Origin: Novosphingobium mangrovisedimenti
GTDB taxonomy: Bacteria > Pseudomonadota > Alphaproteobacteria > Sphingomonadales > Sphingomonadaceae
DNA: 64,000 nt
Reading direction: 5' to 3'
Assembly: GCF_025153475.1 (NCBI RefSeq)
Contig: NZ_JANZXA010000004.1
Location: 124,001 to 188,000 of the forward strand
The notes beneath the pieces are model-generated. The model did no database searches. It was given only the letters and a program-made list of their open reading frames with translations, and was not told the origin of the DNA. The position numbers were made by a program, and so were the translations under genes. Shown piece by piece: positions 51,148 through 60,487 of this stretch; position 1 is the first letter of the stretch; each line of letters opens with the position of its first letter.

Positions 51148-52610
51148 TGGACTGGTCGCAGTCGCTGCGCCTGATCGCGCCGGAAGAAACGCTGAGCATC
51201 GCAGGCCTCGTCCTGCTCCTCGTGGCCGCCTGGGGCGGTGACAAGGCGAGCCGGCTGATCTCGATTCTCTCCGTAGCCGCACTGGTGGCCGCCAGTGCTC
51301 TCGTCGCGCCCGCGCTGTGCAGCGGGGCCATGGGACCGGATACCTCGGCGTTCTTCGGGCAGTTCTATGCCGATGCCTTCGCCAGCTACGCCAAGATCCT
51401 GATCTATCTCTCGGCGGCCGTGACGCTGGTGATAGCGCCCGCGTTCTTCGACCGCTTCAACGCGATGCGCGCGGAATTTCCCATTCTGGTGGTTCTGGCC
51501 GCGCTCGGCATGGGTATCATGGTCTCCGCCGGCGATCTGCTGACACTCTACATCGGCCTCGAGATGAACTCGCTCGCCGCCTACGTGCTTGCCGCATTCC
51601 TGCGCAACGACGGCCGTTCGGCGGAAGCGGGCCTCAAGTACTTCGTGCTGGGCGCGCTGGCCTCGGGCATCCTGCTGTTCGGCATGAGCCTGACTTACGG
51701 CTTTGCCGGGACCACCTCGTTCGCCGGCATCAACGCCGCCGTCAGCGGCGGCCTCTCGAACGGCGCGCTGTTCGGCATCGTGTTCATGCTGGCGGGCCTT
51801 GCCTTCAAGATCAGCGCCGTGCCGTTCCACATGTGGACGCCCGACGTCTACGAGGGTGCGCCCACCCCGGTGACGACCTTCTTCGCCACCGCGCCCAAGG
51901 TCGCCGCGATGGGGCTCACCATGCGTGTCATGCTCGATGCCTTCGGGGATCAGGCCGCGGCGTGGCAGCAGATCGTGCTGTTCGTTTCGCTTGCCTCGAT
52001 CGTCGTCGGTGCGCTTGGCGCCATCGGCCAGACCAACATCAAGCGACTGATGGCCTATTCGTCGATCAACAACGTCGGCTTCATCCTCGTCGGTCTGGCA
52101 GTGGCCACGCCCGAAGGCGCCTCGGCCATGCTGTTCTACCTCGCGATCTACATCGCGATGTCGCTCGGCGGCTTTGCCGCGATCCTCATGCTCAAGGACG
52201 AGGATGGCAACTACGTCGAGGAAATCGCCAAGCTCGCTGGGCTTTCACGCACGCGTCCGGCGCTCGCGCTGGGCTTGGCGATGGTGATGTTCAGCCTTGC
52301 CGGTATTCCGCCGCTGTTCGGTTTCTGGGGCAAGTTCCTGGTCTTCAAGGCTGCGGTCGACGGCGGCATGATCGCGCTGGCGGCGCTGGGCTTCGCGGCC
52401 TCGGTGATCGGCGCGTTCTACTACCTCAAGGTCGTGAAGATCATCTATTTCGACGAACCCGCCGACGTGGTGAAGGGTGAGAGCGACATCTGGCACAAGC
52501 TGATCCTCGTGGTCTGCTGTGTGTTCATCTCGCCGCTCGGCTTCCTGCTCACGAAGTGGCTCGGCGGCCTTACCGACACGGCCGTCGCCGCGCTGTTCCA
52601 CGCGCTTTGA
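51147..52610 (+). CDS. nuoN: NADH-quinone oxidoreductase subunit N
   Basis: NuoN is the third antiporter-like subunit. The 487-residue product has LYIGLEMNSLAAYVLAAF, VPFHMWTPDVYEGAPTPVTTFFATAPKVAA, LMAYSSINNVGFILVGL and the SLAGIPPLFGFWGKF helix typical of NuoN. Its stop overlaps the start of birA, so the biotin ligase gene is translationally coupled to the end of the complex I operon. Confidence 0.97.
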   Translation: MDWSQSLRLIAPEETLSIAGLVLLLVAAWGGDKASRLISILSVAALVAASALVAPALCSGAMGPDTSAFFGQFYADAFASYAKILIYLSAAVTLVIAPAFFDRFNAMRAEFPILVVLAALGMGIMVSAGDLLTLYIGLEMNSLAAYVLAAFLRNDGRSAEAGLKYFVLGALASGILLFGMSLTYGFAGTTSFAGINAAVSGGLSNGALFGIVFMLAGLAFKISAVPFHMWTPDVYEGAPTPVTTFFATAPKVAAMGLTMRVMLDAFGDQAAAWQQIVLFVSLASIVVGALGAIGQTNIKRLMAYSSINNVGFILVGLAVATPEGASAMLFYLAIYIAMSLGGFAAILMLKDEDGNYVEEIAKLAGLSRTRPALALGLAMVMFSLAGIPPLFGFWGKFLVFKAAVDGGMIALAALGFAASVIGAFYYLKVVKIIYFDEPADVVKGESDIWHKLILVVCCVFISPLGFLLTKWLGGLTDTAVAALFHAL

Positions 52611-53329
52611 TCCGGATCGTCGAAGAGACCGGTTCCACAAACGCGGACTTGGCGGCCCGGCTTTCGGGCAGGGAATACCTGCCCGAGGGCGAGTGGCTTG
52701 TCGCTGACCGGCAGACCGCGGGCAGGGGGCGCCTCGGGCGCGTCTGGAACGACGGTGCCGGAAATTTCATGGGCTCTACCGTCGTGCGCCCAGGCCCGGG
52801 CGATCCGCCAGCGTCCACGCTCGCGCTCATGGCCGGGCTGGCTGTGCACGAGGCCGTGGCGAAATTCCTGCCCTACAGCGCGCAGCTCTGGCTCAAGTGG
52901 CCGAACGACCTGCTGCTCGATGGCGCCAAGGTCGCGGGCATTCTGCTGGAAATGACCGGCGGCGTGGTGATCGTCGGGATCGGCGTGAACCTCGTCGCCG
53001 CGCCCGAGGTGCCCGGACGGAAGATTGCCGCGCTGGCCGACTACGCGCCGCCGCCCGGCCGCGATGTCTTCGCCGAGACGCTGGCGGCTGAATTCGCTGT
53101 CGAGCGGCAACGCTGGCGCACAGCCGGCCTTGCCCCGCTCCTGCGGCGCTGGCAGAGTGCCGCACATCCCATGGGAACCCGGTTGACCGTGCTCCCTCCG
53201 GGAGAGGAAGCGCTTGAAGGCAGCTATGCCGGGCTTTCGGAGGATGGCAATCTCCTGCTCGGCCTGGCGGACGGAACGCTGCGCACGATCCATGCTGGTG
53301 ACGTCCTGCTCGCAAGTGCCCCGCATTGA
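52607..53329 (+). CDS. birA: Biotin--[acetyl-CoA-carboxylase] ligase
   Basis: BirA attaches biotin to the carrier protein of acetyl-CoA carboxylase. The 240-residue product has EETGSTNADLAAR, the biotinyl-AMP loop ADRQTAGRGRLGRVW, the KWPNDLLLDGAKVAGILLE segment and VVIVGIGVNL. It lacks the N-terminal DNA-binding domain of E. coli BirA, so it is a ligase only. The start is TTG at 52607, overlapping the nuoN stop (TTGA); no other start fits the conserved N-terminus. Confidence 0.94.
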   Translation: MIRIVEETGSTNADLAARLSGREYLPEGEWLVADRQTAGRGRLGRVWNDGAGNFMGSTVVRPGPGDPPASTLALMAGLAVHEAVAKFLPYSAQLWLKWPNDLLLDGAKVAGILLEMTGGVVIVGIGVNLVAAPEVPGRKIAALADYAPPPGRDVFAETLAAEFAVERQRWRTAGLAPLLRRWQSAAHPMGTRLTVLPPGEEALEGSYAGLSEDGNLLLGLADGTLRTIHAGDVLLASAPH

Positions 53330-53344
53330 GGAAACCGAAGATCC

Positions 53345-54124
53345 ATGCTGCTCGCCATTGACGCCGGCAATACCAATGTCGTTTTCGCCCTGCTCGACGG
53401 ACGCGCGATCAAGGGGCGCTGGCGCATTGCCACCGATCCTCGCAGAACCGGCGACGAATACGCCGTCTGGCTGATGCAGCTGCTGTCGATACGGGGCGTG
53501 GAAGCCAAGGTGATCGACCAGATCATCATCTCCACGGTGGTGCCGCGCGCTCTGCACAACCTGGAGGTCCTGTGCCGGCACTATTTCCATGTCGAGCCGC
53601 TGGTGGCCGGGGTAGGCAAGGCGGACTACGCGATCGACATCGACGTCGATGAACCGCGCTCGCTCGGCGCGGACCGCGCGGTCAACGCCATCGCGGCACA
53701 CGCCAAGCACGGCGGCGATGTCATTGTCGTCGATTTCGGCACGGCGACGACGTTCGATGTGGTCGACTTCCACGGCGCCTACAAGGGCGGCATCATCGCG
53801 CCGGGCATCAACCTCTCGCTCGATGCCCTGGTGGGCAACACCGCGAAGTTGCCGCGCATCGCCGTGGAGATTCCCAAGACCACCAGCGTCGTCGGCCGCA
53901 ATACCGAAGACCAGATGCTGATCGGCGTGTTCTGGGGCTATGTGGCGATGATGGAAGGGCTGATCGCCCGCATCCGTGCCGAAATCGGACGTCCGGCCAA
54001 GGTGATCGCGACCGGCGGGCTCGCCGTGCTGTTCGATGAGGCGACCGATATTTTCGACGCGGTCGATGCCGACCTCACGATCGAAGGTCTGGCAATTCTG
54101 GCCGAAAGGGCTGCTTCCAAGTGA
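53345..54124 (+). CDS. coaX: Type III pantothenate kinase
   Basis: CoaX phosphorylates pantothenate, the first step of CoA synthesis. The 259-residue product has the ASKHA-fold motifs: the phosphate loop [14 protein letters not shown] at the N-terminus, [32 protein letters not shown] and [13 protein letters not shown]. It follows birA by 15 bases and overlaps the RNase J start (GTGA). The nuoN-birA-coaX-rnj order is usual in alphaproteobacteria. Confidence 0.95.
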   Translation: MLLAIDAGNTNVVFALLDGRAIKGRWRIATDPRRTGDEYAVWLMQLLSIRGVEAKVIDQIIISTVVPRALHNLEVLCRHYFHVEPLVAGVGKADYAIDIDVDEPRSLGADRAVNAIAAHAKHGGDVIVVDFGTATTFDVVDFHGAYKGGIIAPGINLSLDALVGNTAKLPRIAVEIPKTTSVVGRNTEDQMLIGVFWGYVAMMEGLIARIRAEIGRPAKVIATGGLAVLFDEATDIFDAVDADLTIEGLAILAERAASK

Positions 54125-55746
54125 TTCCGGGTAAAGAACTGGTTTTTTGCGCGCTCGGCGGTTCGGGCGAGATCGGCATGAACGTCAATCTCTACGGCTG
54201 TCAGGGCAAGTGGCTGATGGTCGACCTGGGCATGACCTTCGGCATGAACGAGTACCCGGGCATCGATCTGGTCTTCGCCGATCTCGAATTCATCGAGAAC
54301 GAGCGCGAGAACCTGCTGGGCATCGTCCTTACCCATGCGCATGAGGATCATATCGGCGCGGTGCCCTATTTTGCCGAGGATCTCGACGTTCCGATCTATG
54401 CTACCCCGTTCACGGCCAGGCTGGTGGCGGCCAAGCTTGAGGAGGCGGGGATTCTCGACGAAGTCGAACTGATCGTGGTAGAGGATCTCGAACAGTTCCA
54501 GATCGGCCCTTTCGGCGTGCGCTACGTGCCGCTTGCCCACTCGATCGCCGAGGGCAATGCGCTGGTGATCGAAACGCCCTATGGCCGCATCTTCCACACC
54601 GGCGACTGGAAGCTGGACGATGCGCCGCAGATCGGCACGCCCGCCACGGCCGAGGAACTGACCGCCATCGGTGACGAGGGCGTGCTGGCGTTGGTCTGCG
54701 ATTCCACGAATGTCTTCAACGACAAGGCTTCGGGCTCCGAAGGCGAGGTCTATGAAGGCCTGCTGGCCGAAGTGCAGCGCCACAAGGGCAAGCGCGTCCT
54801 GGTGACGACGTTTGCCTCCAATGTCGCCCGCCTGCAGACGCTGGGCGATGTGGCCCGCAAGACCGGGCGCAGGCTTTGCGTGGCGGGCCGTTCGCTGGAC
54901 CGCATCATCCGCACCGGGCAGGCCTGCGGCTACCTCAGAAACCTGCCCGAACCGATCGACGTGGAAGAGGCGATGGACCTGCCGCGCGACGAAGTGCTGA
55001 TCGTCGCGACCGGCGGTCAGGGCGAGCCGCGTGCGGCACTGGCGCGAATTTCCGAAGGCAGTCACCCGATCAAGCTGGAAAAGGGCGATGTCGTGTTGTT
55101 CTCCAGCCGCCAGATCCCGGGCAACGAGATTTCCATCGGGCGCATCCAGAACCGGCTTGCCGACGCGGGCGTGGAAATCGTGACCGACCGGCAGAGCATG
55201 ATCCACGTCTCGGGGCACCCGGGGCGTCCCGAACTGGAAGCGCTCTATGGCTGGATCCGCCCGCAAATCCTGATGCCGGTCCACGGCGAGATCCGGCACA
55301 TGAAGGAACAGGTCCGCCTTGGCCTGTCCTGTGGCATCCCCAGGGCCGTGTTCCAGAAGAACGGCGACCTCGTCCGGCTTGCGCCCGATCACCCGGGCAA
55401 GTTCGGCGAAGTGCGGGCAGGGCGCCTCGTGCTCGACGGTGACATCATTGCCCCGTCCGACGGCGAGGCGATGGTGATGCGCCGCCGCATTGCCTATAAC
55501 GGCGTGGTTTCGGTCGCGGCCGACCGCAAGGGCCACGTCCAGGTCGCCGCCATGGGGCTGCCGCTCGACGAGGACTACGCGGATTTTGTCGAGGAAGCCC
55601 GCCGCGACGTCGCCGCTGCGCTGGGCAAGGCGAAGAAGGCCGACCACGAAGTCCGCGTCGAGGCAGCCCGCCTTGCCGCCCGTCGGGCCGCGACGCGCTG
55701 GTCGGGCAAGAAGCCGCAGGTCCAGGTCCTGTTGCTGGAGGATTGA
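54121..55746 (+). CDS. rnj: Ribonuclease J
   Basis: RNase J is a beta-CASP metallo-beta-lactamase nuclease with endo- and 5' exonuclease activity in RNA decay and maturation. The 541-residue product has the zinc motif [10 protein letters not shown] (HxHxDH) near residue 75, the GDWKLDDAP and CDSTNV regions, beta-[17 protein letters not shown] and motif [12 protein letters not shown], and the later [11 protein letters not shown] and MPVHGE. The start is GTG at 54121, overlapping the coaX stop. A C-terminal basic region follows the catalytic part. Confidence 0.94.
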   Translation: MIPGKELVFCALGGSGEIGMNVNLYGCQGKWLMVDLGMTFGMNEYPGIDLVFADLEFIENERENLLGIVLTHAHEDHIGAVPYFAEDLDVPIYATPFTARLVAAKLEEAGILDEVELIVVEDLEQFQIGPFGVRYVPLAHSIAEGNALVIETPYGRIFHTGDWKLDDAPQIGTPATAEELTAIGDEGVLALVCDSTNVFNDKASGSEGEVYEGLLAEVQRHKGKRVLVTTFASNVARLQTLGDVARKTGRRLCVAGRSLDRIIRTGQACGYLRNLPEPIDVEEAMDLPRDEVLIVATGGQGEPRAALARISEGSHPIKLEKGDVVLFSSRQIPGNEISIGRIQNRLADAGVEIVTDRQSMIHVSGHPGRPELEALYGWIRPQILMPVHGEIRHMKEQVRLGLSCGIPRAVFQKNGDLVRLAPDHPGKFGEVRAGRLVLDGDIIAPSDGEAMVMRRRIAYNGVVSVAADRKGHVQVAAMGLPLDEDYADFVEEARRDVAAALGKAKKADHEVRVEAARLAARRAATRWSGKKPQVQVLLLED

Positions 55747-55751
55747 CGGGC

Positions 55752-56045
55752 ATGCAGATGCAATGGTTCTCGATCCTGGCGATCTACGGTCTGTTCTGGG
55801 TGCTGAGCGCCTTCCTCGTCATGCCGTTCGGTTTGCGCACGCCCGACGAATCCGGCGACAAGGTCCAGGAGGGGCATGCCGACAGCGCGCCGGTGAACTT
55901 CCGCCCGCGCAAGATCCTGCTGCGGGCGACCCTGCTCGCGGCGGTGCTGTTCGTTGTCTACTACGAGAACTACGTGAACGGGTGGATCACGCTGCATGAT
56001 CTCAACTTCTTCGGAGACCCGCCGGTGAAGGATCTGGGCTACTGA
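55752..56045 (+). CDS. DUF1467 family membrane protein
   Basis: The 97-residue product has an N-terminal helix (FSILAIYGLFWVLSAFLVMP), the conserved FGLRTPDESG and a second hydrophobic segment (ILLRATLLAAVLFVVYYENY). DUF1467 proteins occur in alphaproteobacteria, typically near RNase J genes, with no assigned role. The ATG at 55752 is preferred; TTG at 55743 would overlap the RNase J stop. It is the last gene of the long nuo transcript. Confidence 0.83.
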   Translation: MQMQWFSILAIYGLFWVLSAFLVMPFGLRTPDESGDKVQEGHADSAPVNFRPRKILLRATLLAAVLFVVYYENYVNGWITLHDLNFFGDPPVKDLGY

Positions 56046-56050
56046 CTGCC

Positions 56051-56084
56051 CGGCGGCGCGGGGGAATTTCCCTCGGGCCGCCCG
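56051..56084 (+). terminator. Hairpin after the DUF1467 gene, possible terminator
   Basis: GGCGGC (56052-56057) pairs with GCCGCC (56077-56082), with further pairing inside around GGGGAA and TTTCCC. It lies just after the last stop of the nuo run. There is no clean T-run, only a pyrimidine-rich tail, so termination may be partial. Confidence 0.45.
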
Positions 56085-56120
56085 CTTCCCTTTCCATCCC
56101 GATCTCATTATACAACATAA

Positions 56121-56138
56121 CTGTCGAAAAAATGACAG
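56121..56138. promoter_or_regulatory. Inverted repeat upstream of the SDR gene
   Basis: CTGTC (56121-56125) and GACAG (56134-56138) flank an 8-base A-rich spacer. It lies downstream of ATTATA (56107-56112), a possible -10 box, and ends just before the ribosome site, so a bound regulator could block transcription or initiation. Confidence 0.35.
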
Positions 56139-56148
56139 GAGAGGTTGC

Positions 56149-56952
56149 GTGGACGTTTCGGGCAAGGTCGTGCTGGTCACTGGTGGTGGCGGCGGGATTG
56201 GTGCGGGAATAGCGGAGGCCTTTGCCGAAAAGGGCGCCAAAGTCGCTGTGACGGACATCAGCCTCGATTACGCGCAGGCCGAGGCTACGCGGATCGGCAC
56301 GGGCGTGATCGCGCTGCAGCAGGATGTCACGTCCCCCGAAAGCTGGGCGCAGGTGAAAACGGCGGTCGAGGAGCGGCTCGGTCCGGTCGATGTCGTGTGC
56401 AACAACGCGGGAATCTCCCTTCCGTTCAAGCCGATGGAGGAAGTCTCGCTTGAGGAATTCGACCGGGTGATGGCGGTCAACGTCCGGGGTGTCTTCCTGG
56501 GATGCAACACCTTCATCCCGGACATGAAGGCGCGCGGCAGCGGACATATCGTCAACACCTCATCCGTGAACGGGCAGCTGCCGCACCAGACCTTCGCCAT
56601 CTATTCGGCGAGCAAGTTCGCCGTTTCCGCACTGTCCGAGGCGATCCGCGACGAGCTGGCGCCGTTCGGTGTCGGCGTATCCATCCTCTACCCGGGCCTG
56701 ACGCGCAGCCGCATGTCGGAAGGGCAGATACCGGGCTTGCCGGAAGAGGCGCGCAAGGCGCTTTCGGCGATGATGATGGAGCCGGTGTGGCTTGGCCGCG
56801 CCGTCGTGCGCGCGGTGGAAGGCAACCAGCTCCACATCGTCTCGCACCCGGATCACCTGCCGGCGCTCAAGGTACGGATGGACGCTCTCTACGCGGCCTT
56901 CGGCGAGCCGGCCCAGCCGGGCTACGTCGCCGCGCGCATGCCGACAGCCTAG
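56149..56952 (+). CDS. Short-chain dehydrogenase/reductase
   Basis: The 267-residue classical SDR has TGGGGGIGAGIA at residues 11-22, Asp in VTDISLD (suggesting NAD preference), NNAGIS near 88, catalytic Ser in NTSSVNG and YxxxK in YSASK. The substrate is not evident. GTG at 56149 is the start, with AGGAGAGG about 8 bases upstream. It stands outside the nuo run with its own promoter and stops one base from the end of the converging coiled-coil gene. Confidence 0.88.
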   Translation: MDVSGKVVLVTGGGGGIGAGIAEAFAEKGAKVAVTDISLDYAQAEATRIGTGVIALQQDVTSPESWAQVKTAVEERLGPVDVVCNNAGISLPFKPMEEVSLEEFDRVMAVNVRGVFLGCNTFIPDMKARGSGHIVNTSSVNGQLPHQTFAIYSASKFAVSALSEAIRDELAPFGVGVSILYPGLTRSRMSEGQIPGLPEEARKALSAMMMEPVWLGRAVVRAVEGNQLHIVSHPDHLPALKVRMDALYAAFGEPAQPGYVAARMPTA

Positions 56953-56953
56953 A

Positions 56954-59900
56954 TCACCCCCGCAGGCGTTCGATGCCCTGCGCCAGCGCCACGTAGAGCT
57001 TGCCGATATCGGAGGAGAGCAGCGTTACGCCCAGTGCATTGCCGTCGCGGGTGGAGAGAATCTGGCGCAGCACCGCTTCGAAATCGTGGATGTAGCGGCT
57101 CACGTGCTCGCGGAAGGCGTCGTCGCGTTCGAAGAGCTGCTGGATGGCCTTGGTTTCGCTGCTGTCCAGCAGACTGACGGCGCGGCGCGTGAAGATGCCG
57201 CGGTCGCCACGCAGGTAGGCGGCCCATGCCGTGTCGGATACGTCGGTCGACAGAGCGCCGGCGATGTCGATGGAATTGGAATTGAGCGATTCCGTGAGCA
57301 GCGCGACGCGGCGGGTGAAGTCGTTGTCGACCTGTTCCTCGGCGCGTTCGCGGGCTTGGGCGATCCTGTTTTCGAGGTTGCCGACCAGTTCGTCGATCCT
57401 GGCGAGCTGGTCGCGCATCTGCACGCCCGCCTCGCGGGTCACGCCGGTCGCGTGGGAGACCGCCTGTTCGAGCTGGCCCGATACTTCGGCGACCTTGCCG
57501 CGCATGGCCTTTTCGATGGCTTGGCCGCTTTCGTCGCTCAGGCTCTGCGCGACCGCGGCGATGCGTGCGGCGCTGTCTGTTTCGATGGCCTCGACGGTCT
57601 CCACCAGCGTCGTGCGCAGGGCGCCGATCGCGGCGGTGAGCTCGTCGCGGGCCTTGCCGGTCAGGCGCTGGGTGGTTTCGTCGATTTCGGCGAGGGTCGC
57701 TTGCAGTCCGGCAAGCTGGGCTGCATGGGTCTCGCCGCCGCTGGCGACGGTCGACTGGGCATCGGCGAGCCTTGTTACCAGCGCTTCGAGACTGGCGCCC
57801 GACCGCTCGATGCCCGAGGCAATGTTATCACCGCTCTCGGCTGATTGCTGCAGGAGTGTGAGCAGGGCGGAAACGGCACTTTCGAGGCGGTGCACGCGAT
57901 CTTCCGAGATCGACAACGCCTCTGGGAGCGCGCTGTGCGTGTTCTTCGCGCTCGCCTGGATCAGTTCGAGCAGGCGGACCGAATCGTCGGTGAGCTTCTC
58001 GACATCCCCGTCGGTTGCGGCAAGCGTGGCGCGGGCCGCCGTCAGGCGTTCGGTCAGCGCTTCAAGCCTGCTGGTGAGGTAGGCTTCGGCCTCGCCGCTT
58101 TGCGCCGCAATCTCGGTCAGGCGGGCTTCGAATTCGCCCAGTTCCGCCGTAACCGCGCTGGCATGCTCGCTCAGCGCCGTGGCCTGCTGGCGATGGCGTT
58201 CGAGCCGTTCGGCGATCGTTCCGTCGAGTTCGCCCAGCATGTGCTCGATGCGGGCAATGGCGTGGCGTTCGTGTTCGACCTGCCGGGCGTTACGCTCTTC
58301 GGCCTCGATTGCCAGCCTTTCCCCCCGTTCGGACAGTGCCTCGTCCATGCGCAGCGCCTCGGCGTCCAGCGTGGCGAGGCGTCCGGCAAGCGCGTCGAGT
58401 GCGGTCTGCTGGGCCGTGGAGATGCTCTCGGCGGCTGCCGACTGCTCATTGCGCAAGGTCGCCAGCGAGGCCCTGAGGGTATCGACGATACCTTGCTGGT
58501 TTTCGGTCAGGCTCGCGGCGGTGGCGGATTGCTCTTCGCGCAGGGCATCCAGCGAGGCGCCGAGTGCATCGACCACGCGCTGCTGGGCCTGGGTGACGAC
58601 TTCGGCGGCGGAGGATTGCTCGGCGCGCAGGGTTTCGAGCGACGCCTTGAGAGAGTCGACCACACCCCGCTGCGTCTGCGCCAGGTTGTGAGCCGCAGAG
58701 GATTGCTCGGTACGCAGCGTTTCCAGCGCGCCCCTGAGGGTATCGACGACGCCCTGCTGGGTCTGTGCCAGATTGTCGGCGGCGGAGGACTGCTCGTCGC
58801 GCAACACTTCGAGCGACGCCTTGAGCGCATCGAACACGCCCCGCTGCGCCTCGACGATGCGTGCCGTGGTGGCTTCCTGTTCCGCGTTCAGGGTTTCCAG
58901 CGATTCCCGGAGCGCTTCGCCGGCGCGGACTTCCGCATCGCGCAGGGCCCTCGAGACCACGTCGCTCTCGTCGCGCAGCGAACCAAGGCGCGCGCGCAGC
59001 GAGGTGAGGCTTTCCGCCTCATGCTGGTCGAGCTGCTTGCGCGTTGAATCGATTTCGTCGGCGAGCGCGGCGGCGCGGGTCCGGATCGCGGCCAGGGCGT
59101 CGACTTCGTGCTTGTCGAGCTGGGTGCGGAATTCCTCGCCGCGCTCGGCCAGGGCCGCGAAACGCTCGTCGGCGACGGTATCGAACCGTTCGCTTTCGGC
59201 ACGGAATTCTGTGAGCGTGACGGCAACGAGGTTACGCAGCGTTTCGACCTGCCGCTCGCTGGCGACGCCAAATTCGTTGAGCTTGTTGAAGCCCTGGATC
59301 ATGTCTTCGAGCTGGACATGCGCGGTGCGACCGGCATTGGCGATGTTGTTGGTGACGTCCTTCGCCGAGCTTGCGATCACCGGAAGCTGACTGCGCAGCT
59401 TTTCCATGTTCTCCAGCGCCGCGGTGCTGACAGTGCTGATCGAATCGACGCGCGCACCGTTGTCGCGCACGAGATCCTGAAGCTGTTGTGCGTTTTTCGA
59501 CAGGCGCTCGGCGGCAAGGCGCCCCAGCGTTTCCAGATCGCGCGACTGGGCGGCGATGAATTCGCGGGCGAGGCTGAGTTCGCGGTTCACCGTCGTCAGG
59601 CGCTGTTCGAGGAGGGCGGACTCGGTCGAAAGCGTGCGCGCGACGTCGCCGAAGCGCTTGCCCTCGCGCGCGCTGTGGCGCAGCGCCAGAAGCCAGACGA
59701 GGCCGATCAGCAGCACCGGTACGCACCACTGCATGACGAGCCCCGGCACTTCGGCCAGCGGCACGCCAGCCGTCAGGCCGGGCAGGTTGGCGAAGACGAA
59801 CAGCGCGCTCCAGCCGGCCACGGCGAGCCCGGCAATGGCCGGGGCGATCCATGCCCGCGAACGCGAGAGGTCCTCGCCTTCTTCGCCGACCGCCCAGGCG

Positions 59901-60046
59901 TCATCCCAGCTCTCGTGCGACTCGGTGTCGGCGGTTTCGGTACCGGCGCCTGGCGCCTCTGCAGTCAGTGCCGCGGCTTCGTGTTCGCCGTCTGACCCAT
60001 CGCCTCCATTCGCGCCGAACGCGATGATCCTGTTTTCCCCAGCCAT
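56954..60046 (-). CDS. Large membrane-anchored coiled-coil protein, 1030 aa
   Basis: The acidic N-terminus (about 60 residues) is followed by two transmembrane segments (about 66-86 and 103-122). Some 900 residues of predicted coiled coil rich in Ala, Glu, Leu, Arg and Gln follow. Residues 383-556 are six 29-residue repeats (pattern LETLRxEQSSAA..AQ.GVVDTLR). The two-helix anchor plus long cytoplasmic coiled coil recalls the polarity protein TipN of Caulobacter, but I see no specific conserved motif that proves it. The ATG at 60046 is used because upstream residues belong to the antisense of the divergent gene. It may organise the cell envelope or poles; function unknown. Confidence 0.8.
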   Translation of the reverse strand: MAGENRIIAFGANGGDGSDGEHEAAALTAEAPGAGTETADTESHESWDDAWAVGEEGEDLSRSRAWIAPAIAGLAVAGWSALFVFANLPGLTAGVPLAEVPGLVMQWCVPVLLIGLVWLLALRHSAREGKRFGDVARTLSTESALLEQRLTTVNRELSLAREFIAAQSRDLETLGRLAAERLSKNAQQLQDLVRDNGARVDSISTVSTAALENMEKLRSQLPVIASSAKDVTNNIANAGRTAHVQLEDMIQGFNKLNEFGVASERQVETLRNLVAVTLTEFRAESERFDTVADERFAALAERGEEFRTQLDKHEVDALAAIRTRAAALADEIDSTRKQLDQHEAESLTSLRARLGSLRDESDVVSRALRDAEVRAGEALRESLETLNAEQEATTARIVEAQRGVFDALKASLEVLRDEQSSAADNLAQTQQGVVDTLRGALETLRTEQSSAAHNLAQTQRGVVDSLKASLETLRAEQSSAAEVVTQAQQRVVDALGASLDALREEQSATAASLTENQQGIVDTLRASLATLRNEQSAAAESISTAQQTALDALAGRLATLDAEALRMDEALSERGERLAIEAEERNARQVEHERHAIARIEHMLGELDGTIAERLERHRQQATALSEHASAVTAELGEFEARLTEIAAQSGEAEAYLTSRLEALTERLTAARATLAATDGDVEKLTDDSVRLLELIQASAKNTHSALPEALSISEDRVHRLESAVSALLTLLQQSAESGDNIASGIERSGASLEALVTRLADAQSTVASGGETHAAQLAGLQATLAEIDETTQRLTGKARDELTAAIGALRTTLVETVEAIETDSAARIAAVAQSLSDESGQAIEKAMRGKVAEVSGQLEQAVSHATGVTREAGVQMRDQLARIDELVGNLENRIAQARERAEEQVDNDFTRRVALLTESLNSNSIDIAGALSTDVSDTAWAAYLRGDRGIFTRRAVSLLDSSETKAIQQLFERDDAFREHVSRYIHDFEAVLRQILSTRDGNALGVTLLSSDIGKLYVALAQGIERLRG
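58379..58900 (-). repeat. Six tandem 87-bp repeats in the coiled-coil gene
   Basis: Six consecutive 87-bp units encode 29-residue repeats, the first starting LETLNAEQ and the last starting LATLRNEQ. The middle copies are most alike (LETLRTEQSSAAHNLAQTQR and LETLRAEQSSAAEVV). Copies with such similarity suggest recent expansion and could vary in number between strains. Confidence 0.85.
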
Positions 60047-60115
60047 TCCGGCAGAATACCACGTGAGGGTCGGCAATAAACCCCGGATTAACGCTTTACG
60101 CAGTATCCTGGGGAT

Positions 60116-60418
60116 ATGGCGTATGAAGCAGGTGCACTCGAAGAAACCATTGCGGCGGCGGCAGGCGGCGACAGCAACCTGTTCGCGGAACTGCGGGCGT
60201 CCTACATCGAAAGCGTGGGTAAGCAGGTCGACCTGCTCGAACGCTCGCGGTGCGACGGCAATTGGCATCTTGCCGCGATGCGCCTGAAAGGGCTCGCGGC
60301 CAGCTTCCATTCGGCGCCGCTGCTGGTGCTTGCGGAGCAGGCGCTGGACACCGCACCGGGCGACCCGGCGGTCGTGCGCCAGTTGAAAGCCTATGTCGCG
60401 GAGTTTTCCGCCGTCTGA
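60116..60418 (+). CDS. Hpt-domain-like protein lacking the phospho-histidine
   Basis: The 100-residue all-helical product resembles a histidine phosphotransfer (Hpt) domain: LFAELRASYIESVGKQVDLLE, then AAMRLKGLAASFHSAPLLVLAEQALD. In active Hpt domains this core reads AH.LKG; here Met55 stands where the phosphorylated His should be. A His at 51 is four residues too early. It may bind response regulators or kinases without carrying phosphate. It is divergent from the coiled-coil gene (69 bases between starts) and begins a run of four plus-strand genes. Confidence 0.65.
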   Translation: MAYEAGALEETIAAAAGGDSNLFAELRASYIESVGKQVDLLERSRCDGNWHLAAMRLKGLAASFHSAPLLVLAEQALDTAPGDPAVVRQLKAYVAEFSAV

Positions 60419-60487
60419 ATTGTTCCTCCCGCTTGGCACTTTGGGCCGGGCAGCCTACATCAGGCGCTGCGGGGCTGGAGGAATGAC

